64,000 nt of DNA from positions 1 through 64,000 of the forward strand of contig NZ_JBHFQG010000001.1 in assembly GCF_041949975.1 (NCBI RefSeq), in the 5' to 3' direction. The notes under the pieces are model-generated. The model was not told the origin of the DNA. It saw only the letters and a list, made by a program, of their open reading frames with translations, and made no database searches. This DNA comes from Alteribacillus sp041949975 (GTDB taxonomy: Bacteria > Bacillota > Bacilli > Bacillales > Marinococcaceae). Position 1 is the stretch's first letter. Every line of letters begins with the position of its first letter. The position numbers were made by a program, and so were the translations under genes. Shown one piece after another: positions 44,136-51,978 of the stretch.

Positions 44136-45056
44136 ATGGGAACTGAAAAGAGAAAGAAAATTCTACTTATTATCATAACAACAATTGGCGTGTTAGTTTT
44201 AGGTGCAGGAGGCTACGTATGGCAGGTAGTAATGTCAACTGTAGCAAATATTCAAGAAAATATTGATCGAGTAAAATCTGAAAAGCGCCTAGAAGAAATT
44301 AATTTTAAAGATGGTGATCCAATCTCTGTCTTGCTAATGGGGGTTGATGATCTTGAAAGTCGTCAAGACCTTGGGCGGAGTGATTCATTAATTTTATTAA
44401 CCATTAATCCACACACCGAATCAATAAACATGGTAAGCATTCCTCGTGATACGTATACTGAAATAAGAGGAAATAGAACGAAAGATAAAATTAGCCACGC
44501 ACATGCAATTGGCGGAAGTCAAATGACGATACGTACTGTCGAGCATTTTTTAGATGTCCCTGTTGATTATTTTGTAAAGGTCAATATGGAAAGTTTTAAA
44601 GACATTGTTGATGCAGTAGGAGGAGTGGAAGTATATAATGATCTCGATTTCACTTTTTATGACGAGCATTATCCGAAAGGTACGATCTCTTTAGATGGTG
44701 AAAAAGCACTCGGCTACTCTCGTATGAGACATGCAGATCCACGAGGAGATTTTGGCCGGCAACTTCGACAGCGTCAAGTTATTGAAGCTGTCATTAAGAA
44801 GGGGTCAAGCATATCCTCTATTACGAACTTTACTGATATCTTTCAAGTCGTTGAGAACAATGTAAAAACGAATTTGACGTTAGATGACATGTGGAATATT
44901 CAATCAGGATATAAAAAGGCCATCAATCATATAGAACAGCACCAAATGGAAGGAGAAGATAAAAAAAAGAATGGAGTTTACTATTATTTTCCGGATGAGG
45001 AAAATCTACAGTTACTTTCTAATGAACTAAAAGAACATCTTGAGGTGAATAAATAA
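44136..45056 (+). CDS. LytR-CpsA-Psr (LCP) family cell-wall glycopolymer ligase
   Basis: 306 residues from the ATG at 44136, six bases after GGAGGT. An N-terminal anchor (9-30) is followed by the LCP domain (about 60-215): PISVLLMGVDD, DLGRSDSLILLTINP, SIPRDTYTEI, ALGYSRMRHADPRGDFGR. The conserved Arg/Asp residues for polyprenyl-phosphate binding are present. LCP proteins transfer lipid-linked polymers to peptidoglycan on the outer face of the membrane. Location between the GGT-GT2 fusion and a polysaccharide deacetylase suggests attachment of the polymer made by the fusion protein. Confidence 0.88.
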   Translation: MGTEKRKKILLIIITTIGVLVLGAGGYVWQVVMSTVANIQENIDRVKSEKRLEEINFKDGDPISVLLMGVDDLESRQDLGRSDSLILLTINPHTESINMVSIPRDTYTEIRGNRTKDKISHAHAIGGSQMTIRTVEHFLDVPVDYFVKVNMESFKDIVDAVGGVEVYNDLDFTFYDEHYPKGTISLDGEKALGYSRMRHADPRGDFGRQLRQRQVIEAVIKKGSSISSITNFTDIFQVVENNVKTNLTLDDMWNIQSGYKKAINHIEQHQMEGEDKKKNGVYYYFPDEENLQLLSNELKEHLEVNK

Positions 45057-45155
45057 TACATTTCAAGTGGGCATTGAGCTCGCTATTGCGCCTGCTATGA
45101 TTAAACCAATTTTTAATTTTTAAATAAACCTATAGTGATAGGATGAGGTCAAATC

Positions 45156-46106
45156 ATGCTTAAAATGCTACCATTTTTCTTCGTTTGTCTGACTATGTTT
45201 GATAAATCTGCAATGGCTGAGACTTACATGGTTGAATCAGGCGATACCCTTTCTAAGATTTCCGACAAGCATGGAGCATCATTAGATAAGCTTGTTAACC
45301 TGAACAAATTACAATCTACTATACTCGAGCCAGGTCAATACTTAGAAATTCCAGACACGCACATAGTTAGTGGAGGGGACACACTTTATCACATTTCGAA
45401 TAAGCTCGGAGTCTCTATACCTGAGTTATTAGAAGCGACCCCAATAATTAAAAATCCTCATTGGATTTATCCTGGACAAATAATCAATGTTCCAATAAAA
45501 AATGAAATGATTTATATGGGAAATCCCAGTAAGAAAAGAATCGCCCTTACTTTTGACGACGGTCCAGAAGATAACTATACCCCGAAAATTTTAGAGATCT
45601 TAAGGAAAAAAGGTGTGAACGCTACCTTTTTTGTGATGGGAGAGAGGGCCAAGGAGTATCCAGAGCGACTAAGACAAATTTACAAACAAGGACATGCTAT
45701 AGGCAACCATACTTGGGATCACCCTCATTTACCTGATCTCACGGACAAGCAATTTATTGAAAATATCCAATCTACAACTGCAGAAATTGAGGAAATTACA
45801 GGGTTCAAACCAGATTTATTCAGACCTCCATTTGGAGAAATTGAAGATCGACAGGTAGCACTGCTTCATAAACAAGGCTACCGTTCGATCATGTGGACGG
45901 CTGATACAAAGGACTGGCGCGGAGTGTCTGCAGAAGAAATTGTATCAAGAGTGAAGCAAGATGCTAGCTCAGGGGTTATAGTCCTTCAACATAACTACCA
46001 TGCATCGGGGCAATTTGAAACTGTTAAGGCATTGCCTCAAATCATTGATGAATTACACGCACAGGGCTATAAGTTTGTTACAGTTCCAACACTCTTAGAT
46101 AAATAG
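45156..46106 (+). CDS. Secreted LysM polysaccharide deacetylase (NodB domain)
   Basis: 316 residues. Signal peptide (1-21), two LysM modules (about 24-66 and 69-112) for peptidoglycan or chitin-type binding, then a NodB carbohydrate-esterase 4 domain (about 125-310). The metal triad is Asp135 (TFDDGP), His185 and His189 (NHTWDHPH). RPPFGE, DTKDW and the VLQHNYH His motif complete the active site. It removes N-acetyl groups from GlcNAc-containing polymers or peptidoglycan. Following a PgaC-like synthase domain, it may play the PgaB-like part for a secreted amino-sugar polymer, though peptidoglycan is also possible. Confidence 0.89.
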   Translation: MLKMLPFFFVCLTMFDKSAMAETYMVESGDTLSKISDKHGASLDKLVNLNKLQSTILEPGQYLEIPDTHIVSGGDTLYHISNKLGVSIPELLEATPIIKNPHWIYPGQIINVPIKNEMIYMGNPSKKRIALTFDDGPEDNYTPKILEILRKKGVNATFFVMGERAKEYPERLRQIYKQGHAIGNHTWDHPHLPDLTDKQFIENIQSTTAEIEEITGFKPDLFRPPFGEIEDRQVALLHKQGYRSIMWTADTKDWRGVSAEEIVSRVKQDASSGVIVLQHNYHASGQFETVKALPQIIDELHAQGYKFVTVPTLLDK

Positions 46107-46529
46107 AAATGAATTTATAATATGGAGAAGGGAGGGACTAATCTCTAAACTCTTAACCACTCTTAAGGCTGGTCCGCAAGTGCTTTTCGCTCGAAACAAA
46201 GGCCTTTACGCTTTTCTAGATTCAGCGGAAGAGATTCCCGTTTGTTTATTTTTGCCTTTGATATGCAGGCAACGATCCTGCCTGTCGAATGCGTGAGCAG
46301 CCTTATTTTTTTAATGCTAAATCTAACCCTCCAATTCTTCATCATACGTTAAGCGATTAATACTGAAAGATAAACACGTTTGATTTTATACGGGTCCAGG
46401 ATTTCATCCCCTCCTACTCGATTGTTTATTTTGATAATGCTTGTACTGGTAAATACAGGGAATATTTATCTTTCTCTCAAAATATTATACATATGTGCAC
46501 TTATCCTTATGTTAGAAGGGGGTGGCTGG
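46107..46529. other. Intergenic region without a recognised gene
   Basis: About 420 bp. Open frames here lack ribosome binding sites. A pyrimidine-rich stretch around 46165-46300 precedes the AT-rich promoter-like region of the DUF4064 gene. Nothing else is recognised. Confidence 0.5.
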
Positions 46530-46889
46530 ATGAGCAGAGTCACGGAAATGGTTCTGGGAATTATTGGAGGGCTAATTGGATTTGGGGGAGCCTTTTTTGC
46601 TTTATTTATGGGAAGCCTTGATGAAGCCTTCAATGAAACGGCCAGCAGTTTAACAGGATTGGGCGCTAGTGCTTTTTTGTTTAGTGCTTTAGCTATTGCA
46701 GGAGCGATTTTGGTTAAGTTTAAACCGAAATTAGGCGGCTGGTTAATGGCCATCAGCGGCATCGCTATCTTAATTTCAATTAGTTTATTCGGAGTGGTTC
46801 CGGCTCTTTTCCTTGTTCCAGCAGGATTAATGGGTATTTTACGTAAAGAAAAACCAGCGCAAGGAGCAAGTCATAAAGAAGAAAGTTAA
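46530..46889 (+). CDS. DUF4064 small membrane protein
   Basis: 119 residues from the ATG at 46530, after GAAGGGGG; the longer upstream frame has no such site. Three to four hydrophobic spans are rich in Gly, Ala and Ile (VLGIIGGLIGFGGAFFALF, ASAFLFSALAIAGAILV, VPALFLVPAGLMGIL), with a charged tail. It matches the DUF4064 family of Gram-positive membrane proteins. Function unknown. Confidence 0.72.
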   Translation: MSRVTEMVLGIIGGLIGFGGAFFALFMGSLDEAFNETASSLTGLGASAFLFSALAIAGAILVKFKPKLGGWLMAISGIAILISISLFGVVPALFLVPAGLMGILRKEKPAQGASHKEES

Positions 46890-46980
46890 TCTATTTCAAC
46901 TGCAGGAAAAATAATTTGTCACAGTCCAACCTCTCCTGGGCATATATTAACCCAGAGTTTTGAAGACAGGAGGAAAAATT

Positions 46981-47664
46981 ATGTACTTTCATTACTACCA
47001 ATTCCCACCGCTACATCCCTATGCAGCGAACCCTTATCAAGGGCAATATTATGGGGCGCATCCTTATTTCACGGACGATAGAAATTATTTCGGGTATTCT
47101 TACGGCTTTGAGCGGCAGCAATCTGTTCGCGGGCAGGCTACCTGGACAGAAGGAGGAGAGGTGACAAAGTGCGGAATCCCCTGGTCTACAAATGATTATA
47201 TGACTGCAGCAGTAGGAGAAGATTCCCCATATCAATGCGGCCAGATGCTTAGAGTAAAAAATCTTTCTGATCCCGATAAAGAAGTGACTGTTATGGTCGT
47301 CGACGAGACGAGAGGTTATCCGCCCAATAAAATCAATCTTCACCGTAATGCCTTTGAGGCTCTGGGCGCCAACCTCGACGTAGGTGTTTTAAATGTTGAA
47401 ATTACCCCAGTAGAAGAGTCTGAATCAGATTTTGATAACGGAAGATGGGGAGATTATTTATCAGTCATCACGCAAACAGCTTTTCCAAGTTATTATGTGA
47501 CAAACTTCCGGGCCGTTGGAAAAACACCTTTAAATCCGCATCAAACGAAAGAGACGTACAATCTGTTATTACAATCACCGCAGGAAGCGAAGCAGGTTCG
47601 TGGAAATGTTGTTTATCATACAAACACTAATCAGGTGATTGCTTTTGATATACAGGAGCTGTGA
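46981..47664 (+). CDS. Double-psi beta-barrel (RlpA-like) protein with Tyr/Pro-rich N-terminus
   Basis: 227 residues from the ATG at 46981, nine bases after GGAGG. A Tyr/Pro/His-rich head (MYFHYYQFPPLHPY, QGQYYGAHPYF) is followed by a DPBB_1-like domain (about 50-140: GQATWTEGGEVTKCGIPWST, GQMLRVKNLSD, VMVVDETRGYPPNKINL). The C-terminal region (about 150-227) resembles the DUF3889 module, a name from memory. No signal peptide is evident. The composition of the head fits spore coat or spore-surface proteins, and DPBB domains are linked to peptidoglycan handling. Role inferred only. Confidence 0.72.
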   Translation: MYFHYYQFPPLHPYAANPYQGQYYGAHPYFTDDRNYFGYSYGFERQQSVRGQATWTEGGEVTKCGIPWSTNDYMTAAVGEDSPYQCGQMLRVKNLSDPDKEVTVMVVDETRGYPPNKINLHRNAFEALGANLDVGVLNVEITPVEESESDFDNGRWGDYLSVITQTAFPSYYVTNFRAVGKTPLNPHQTKETYNLLLQSPQEAKQVRGNVVYHTNTNQVIAFDIQEL

Positions 47665-47670
47665 ATAGTT

Positions 47671-47705
47671 AGGAAGAAGGGGCTGCTTAGGCGGCTCCTT
47701 CTTCA
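47671..47705 (+). terminator. Terminator after the double-psi-barrel gene
   Basis: AGAAGGGGCTGC pairs with GCGGCTCCTTCT around TTAG. It lies seven bp after the stop. The T-tract is weak. Confidence 0.6.
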
Positions 47706-47747
47706 GTGTGGCGAGGATGCAGAAAGATGACGGGCGGCATGGAGAAG

Positions 47748-47821
47748 GACCCTCATTCCGCTATTTTGCTAAAATAGGGTCGAAAAGAAGGTTTCGCGGA
47801 CCCTCGTTTCGTTATTAGTTG
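47748..47821. repeat. Intergenic repeat of the GGACCCTCGTTCCGTTATTT type, left of the DUF4062 gene
   Basis: Two direct copies, near 47750 (GGACCCTCATTCCGCTATTT) and near 47801 (GGACCCTCGTTTCGTTATTA), lie 51 bp apart. Related copies occur at 49770-49906, beyond the DUF4062 gene. The rest of 47706-48210 has no recognised gene. Confidence 0.6.
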
Positions 47822-48210
47822 TAAAAACTCCTGAAAAGAGGCCATTTACTCTCTGTCCGCGAACACTCTCTAAGGACGATTTTTATACAAATAAGAGATC
47901 CTATGTCTGTATTTTTTCTAATGCCAAAAAGCCAAACCGGCCCCACAACTAGAGCGCCTGGCAGTTTAAAAGAAGCAGGGATTCGACGTTCGTTTGAAAT
48001 ATGTGTGATTTCATATACACCTAGGCGAAATACAGGCCTTCGCCGCCTTCACCCTTGGTAGCTGGTGAAGATTCTTTTTCTTCCAAACCTCGTGGTGAAA
48101 GAAAATCCTCTCATTTTGGCAAAACACGTCGAATTTCTCGTCTTTCCCAACGCATGGATTATGGTAAAATTTAGATATAGCATCGATAATTGGGAAGGGA
48201 GGTCTTTCCC

Positions 48211-49506
48211 TTGATCAATAAAACACGAATTTTTATTAGTTCTGCGTATGAAGAAGATCTAAAAACGCCGCGGAAAATGGTGAAAAAACATTTAGAAGAA
48301 AGCGGGCATGACGTACCTATTTTTGAAGACGGTGATTTTGGAACGTGGGAAAAAGATACCCTAAAGCAATGCCAGGATGTTGTGAGAGCAAGTGATGTTT
48401 TCGTCCTCCTCATTCATCGAAAGTCAGGGGCGAGCACAAAGCTCTTGCCAGGAAATGTGACGCCTGCTTATTTAGAATACAAAGCGGCTGTTATGGAAAA
48501 AAAACATATCCTTGTATTTGTATCTCCCGAGGTAAAGGAGAATTTTTTCCGCATTCAAAAGAAACTAGAAGACCTTCACAATACCTATTTAGACAACCAT
48601 CACCGTAAACCCGATTCCCCTTTTGAACCGTTTGAAAATTGGATAAAAGATGAAATAGAAAACGGCGGTCTTGCAAAACAATTTCTTGAAACAGCCGATC
48701 CATTTATTTGGGCATTTCTTTTTGAGGTGTTTCAAAACGGCCACTGGCTCTATGATTTTGACATTTCGAAGTCAGGAGAGCAGGCAAAAAATATTTCGGC
48801 AATGCTGAGTACGTCTTTACGCTCCGTCGTTAAATTTATCCCAGAAAGAGACAACCTTCAAAAGTTGAAAAAACAGGCATCTCAACTGCTTCACTTTGCC
48901 GATTACACCCTGATGATGCTAAATGAAAAAAACAAGATACAGGAAAATAACCACAGCAAAGCCTGGTCCGTTTTCTTAGATAAAGCAATAACGTTTTTCC
49001 AGCACCCTGTTGATATCGTGCAGGCTCCTGATTTTAATCCCACTGTAGTAAACACCATAAATGGTTGCTTTGCTGCCTTTCTTTATGTTGAAGACGAAGA
49101 GGGGGGGCTATGTTCTGTTGGAGGGAGCGGGGAAAAAGAAGGTTCCCTGGAGGAATTTGTGGTCGAAGCATTTGAAAAGGGAAAAAGAATCATTGCCAGC
49201 AAAGAAAAGGACCAAACAATCTGCATAGCGGAGCCAATCCATCCCTTCGTGTTGTGTCTTTATTTTTCCTTAGAACAACCAATGACAGAAGAACAAGCCA
49301 AAGCATACAGAAATGAAATGGAACGTGCGGTGATGGAAGAAAACGAGTATCATATTGAATTTTTGAAATTGCTCATAGGAGAAGGAGAAGAGAGTTTCAT
49401 GATGCGGGTCCATTCATATGAAAAGCAGCCATCTATCTCGCAACATATTGATGCTCTGGAAAAAGCACTAATAGAATCAGAGGAAATCATGCCGCGAAAG
49501 AAGTAA
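48211..49506 (+). CDS. DUF4062 (TIR-like) N-terminal domain protein with unknown C-terminal region
   Basis: 431 residues from the TTG at 48211, after GGGAGGTC. Residues 1-110 form a DUF4062/TIR-like Rossmann domain: TRIFISSAYEEDLKTPRKMV, GHDVPIFEDGDFGTWEKDTL, CQDVVRASDVFVLLIHRKSG and a basic-aromatic strand. The remaining 320 residues are helical with no recognised domain and no transmembrane segment. A GAF-like stretch with GGLCSVGGSGEK may occur around 300-370. DUF4062 domains occur in NAD-degrading or nucleotide-signalling defence proteins and in STAND ATPases, but here no NTPase module is fused. It is monocistronic and flanked on both sides by intergenic repeats. Confidence 0.7.
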   Translation: MINKTRIFISSAYEEDLKTPRKMVKKHLEESGHDVPIFEDGDFGTWEKDTLKQCQDVVRASDVFVLLIHRKSGASTKLLPGNVTPAYLEYKAAVMEKKHILVFVSPEVKENFFRIQKKLEDLHNTYLDNHHRKPDSPFEPFENWIKDEIENGGLAKQFLETADPFIWAFLFEVFQNGHWLYDFDISKSGEQAKNISAMLSTSLRSVVKFIPERDNLQKLKKQASQLLHFADYTLMMLNEKNKIQENNHSKAWSVFLDKAITFFQHPVDIVQAPDFNPTVVNTINGCFAAFLYVEDEEGGLCSVGGSGEKEGSLEEFVVEAFEKGKRIIASKEKDQTICIAEPIHPFVLCLYFSLEQPMTEEQAKAYRNEMERAVMEENEYHIEFLKLLIGEGEESFMMRVHSYEKQPSISQHIDALEKALIESEEIMPRKK

Positions 49507-49579
49507 GTCAGCTTATGGTTGCTGGCTTATTTTTTTGGTTATGTGTCAGTATGCGGTTTCGATTGAAGCGACAAGATTT

Positions 49580-49632
49580 TCGCTGATAATGATTCAAAAA
49601 TCGCTGATAATCGTCCTATGGTCGCTGATAAA
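49580..49632. repeat. Three copies of TCGCTGATAA at exact 21-bp spacing
   Basis: TCGCTGATAA occurs at 49580, 49601 and 49622, i.e. with a 21-bp period, close to two helical turns. The intervening 11 bp differ. It lies 75 bp beyond the DUF4062 stop codon. Confidence 0.7.
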
Positions 49633-49769
49633 CAATTAGCACCGTCCTATATTACCAACAATTCAAAAATTCTAAATTTTAAAAATATTTACAACGACAG
49701 TAGCGCAGCGGTTGTGCTGTAAGTAGGAACGGAGAATCGGAGAGCTTTGTTCTTGAAAAAGAGTAATCG

Positions 49770-49906
49770 ACAGTGGACCTAGGTTCCGTTATTTCCTACA
49801 TTTTCTCCTTCAGGAAGCACTTCGCAGACCGTTGTTCCATTATTTGCCGCAAATCACCTGATTTGGTTGAAAAGCAAATAACGGAACGAGGGTCCGCAAG
49901 CCAATT
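49770..49906. repeat. Intergenic repeat of the GGACCCTCGTTCCGTTATTT type, right of the DUF4062 gene
   Basis: Direct-orientation copies lie near 49774 (GGACCTAGGTTCCGTTATTT) and near 49828 (AGACCGTTGTTCCATTATTT). An inverted copy lies at 49884-49905 (GCAAATAACGGAACGAGGGT). The same motif occurs left of the DUF4062 gene. The remaining 49640-50095 sequence holds no recognised gene. Confidence 0.6.
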
Positions 49907-50099
49907 ATACATATACTAGACACCAACGAAAAACCGCAGCCAACCCTGAAAAAGGCATACCAACTTTATAAAATCCGTTCATAAATAATGAGAATAGACT
50001 TAGTTAAAAAGGTTAGAATAGAGAGTGTTGAGACTTTTTATCTGATCACTTAGAATAGTATATACATATTACAATTGGAAATTCAGGGGGTAAATGGAA

Positions 50100-50387
50100 A
50101 TGAGCGTCTCTATGAATGGTATGAAAGACGCAGAAAGGAAAGAGTGGAAAAGGGGTTATTTTCTCGTTTCAAATTCACCCATGACAGCAGATGTGATAGA
50201 TATAAATGACTTTTTTTCCATGGAAGTATATAAAGCAGACAGGAAAGGAAATAAGCCGAAAAAAGCATGGAACAAGGCAAGAAGGCGTTATCAATTTTGC
50301 CACTATTATAAAATGTTTACCGAATGGAGCGGTCATACTGTAAAAAAATACGCGGTATTGCAAAAAACAATATCAGCGCCGCGGTAA
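50100..50387 (+). CDS. Small basic protein of unknown function
   Basis: 95 residues from the ATG at 50100, nine bases after AGGGGG; the ATG at 50094 is too close. It is soluble and strongly basic in the second half (KADRKGNKPKKAWNKARRRY), with aromatic residues (FCHYYKMFTEW). No signal peptide or known motif. It might bind nucleic acid. A terminator follows about 125 bp downstream. Confidence 0.5.
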   Translation: MSVSMNGMKDAERKEWKRGYFLVSNSPMTADVIDINDFFSMEVYKADRKGNKPKKAWNKARRRYQFCHYYKMFTEWSGHTVKKYAVLQKTISAPR

Positions 50388-50510
50388 AACTAATTCCAAA
50401 AGCAGCGAATAGTTAGGAAAAATGGGATTAGAATCGGGAGAAAGCTTGTTCCTCGGATTGGTGAGTGTTTCTCCCATAAACGTGAAAAATGTAAAACGTC
50501 CTCCAAAGAA

Positions 50511-50539
50511 AAAAAGCCAATTTCATTATTGGCTTTTTT
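50511..50539 (+). terminator. Rho-independent terminator
   Basis: AAAAAGCCAA pairs with TTGGCTTTTT around TTTCATTA, followed by GTTATTT. It immediately precedes copy 2 of the dispersed repeat. Confidence 0.82.
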
Positions 50540-50544
50540 GTTAT

Positions 50545-50712
50545 TTAGGAAATTATGCTTTTACAAGTTGTGGATAACTATCTCCATATTGTTTGATCCG
50601 CGTCCCAGTGCAACGCAGAAGTCACCACATCCTGTGGAAGTAAGAGCGCCTTTCATGACTGAAGAACATTTACCTGTCGAGGCTGAACAGGGCTCTTGCG
50701 CTTTTGTTCTTT
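50545..50712. repeat. Dispersed structured repeat, copy 2
   Basis: It shares the outer ~60 bp and ~50 bp with copy 1 (32062-32245), including TTTGATCCGCGTC and CATTTACCTGTCGAGGCTGA. The middle differs: CAGTGCAACGCAGAAGTCAC replaces the GCGCCCAGCC arm, so the hairpin is partly lost. TGTGGATAA at 50569-50577 again forms a perfect DnaA box. It has no coding capacity. Confidence 0.8.
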
Positions 50713-50911
50713 TGAAGAATTTTTATACAAAAAACTACTTTTTTGCATATAACAAAAAAATAATAGCTAGCAAAAAAGAGGGATTCGCGTTGCTAAAGCG
50801 TTTTGTTCATAAGTAATAAAATTGGTAAATTTAGTATGTGAAATGAATCTATTAGGAGTGGAGGGAGCAAATGAGAAAAAAGAAATTAATTAAGAGGAGG
50901 TGCTGGGGAAA

Positions 50912-51978
50912 ATGGCATTTAGGTTTAGAAAAAGTTTTAAAGTAGCTCCTGGTGTGAGGTTAAATGTAGGGAAACGCGGTGTGAGTACCAGTGTGGGCGG
51001 GAAAGGCTTGCGAGTTAATACTAGTTCTCGAGGAGTTTCAGTTGGATCGAGCATACCAGGAACCGGTATTTCATATAACAAAAGGCTAACTTCTACTAGT
51101 AAAAATAGTAAACATAGGAAAAACAAGTCTCAAAGAGCAAAGAAAAAGACCATCAGAGGTACATTGCCGAACAGCAAGTAGAACAGTTTAATGCCCACGT
51201 GGATATGTTAACTTCTCTCCACGAAGGGGCAGCGGACAAGATTGATTGGCAGGAAATTGCTCATTCACCACCGCCTTCTACCACTTCGGAAGATGGATTA
51301 CATGTCAGAAAGTTAAATGCACAAATAGAAAACTTTCAACCGACATTACGAGATAAAATTTTTAATAGAACCGAGGCACGCATTGAAAAAATGAAATCCC
51401 AATTACCGGAAGCTCAAGAGAAAGACCGTATCCATTATAAAGAGTGGCAGGACGAGGTACATCAAGCAAAACAAGTCCTAGAGGGAGACCGGAAAGCATG
51501 GAAAGAAGTTATCCATAAAACAAATCCATTTAAAGACTTGGAAGACTTGGGAAGTACCATAGATTTCTATGTGGAGGAAAAGAAGAATCAAGCTATGTTA
51601 AAAATGAAGGTAGATAAAAGAGTGGTTTCTGCGAAAGAGCTTTCGGTGACAAAAACAGGGAAACTATCTCAAAAAAATATGACCAAAGGGAAGCATTTTA
51701 CATTGTTTCAAGAATATATTAGCAGTTCTGTTTTGCGTGCAGGCAGAGAGCTTTTTTCATTACTGCCATTAGATACTGTGGTGGTGCATGTTTATGGTCT
51801 GGCTGAAGCAGACGAAAAGAATGGATGCATTCTGTCTGTTTTCATGTACAAAAACGAAATGGAGGAGCTGCATTTTGAAAATATAGATTGCGTTGAGACA
51901 ATTAAGACATTTACACATCATATGAAATTTCTTAAGACGAAAGGTTTCAGGCTTGTTGAGGAGGTTACAGAAGGTTGA
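50912..51978 (+). pseudogene. DUF4236 protein split by a frameshift
   Basis: The ATG at 50912 follows AGAGGAGG and encodes the DUF4236 module: FRFRKSFKVAPGVRLNVGKR, GVSTSVGGKGLRVN, SIPGTGISYN. The frame stops at 51179. In the +1 frame from about 51145 the protein continues KEKDHQRYIAEQQVEQFNAH-VDML to the stop at 51976. It contains helical KIDWQEIAHSPPP and a C-terminal region of the kind found in long DUF4236 proteins. The break lies in the A-rich run AAAGAAAAAG (51139-51148), where a single-base indel or a sequencing error is equally possible. Restored length is about 355 residues. Function unknown. Confidence 0.72.
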
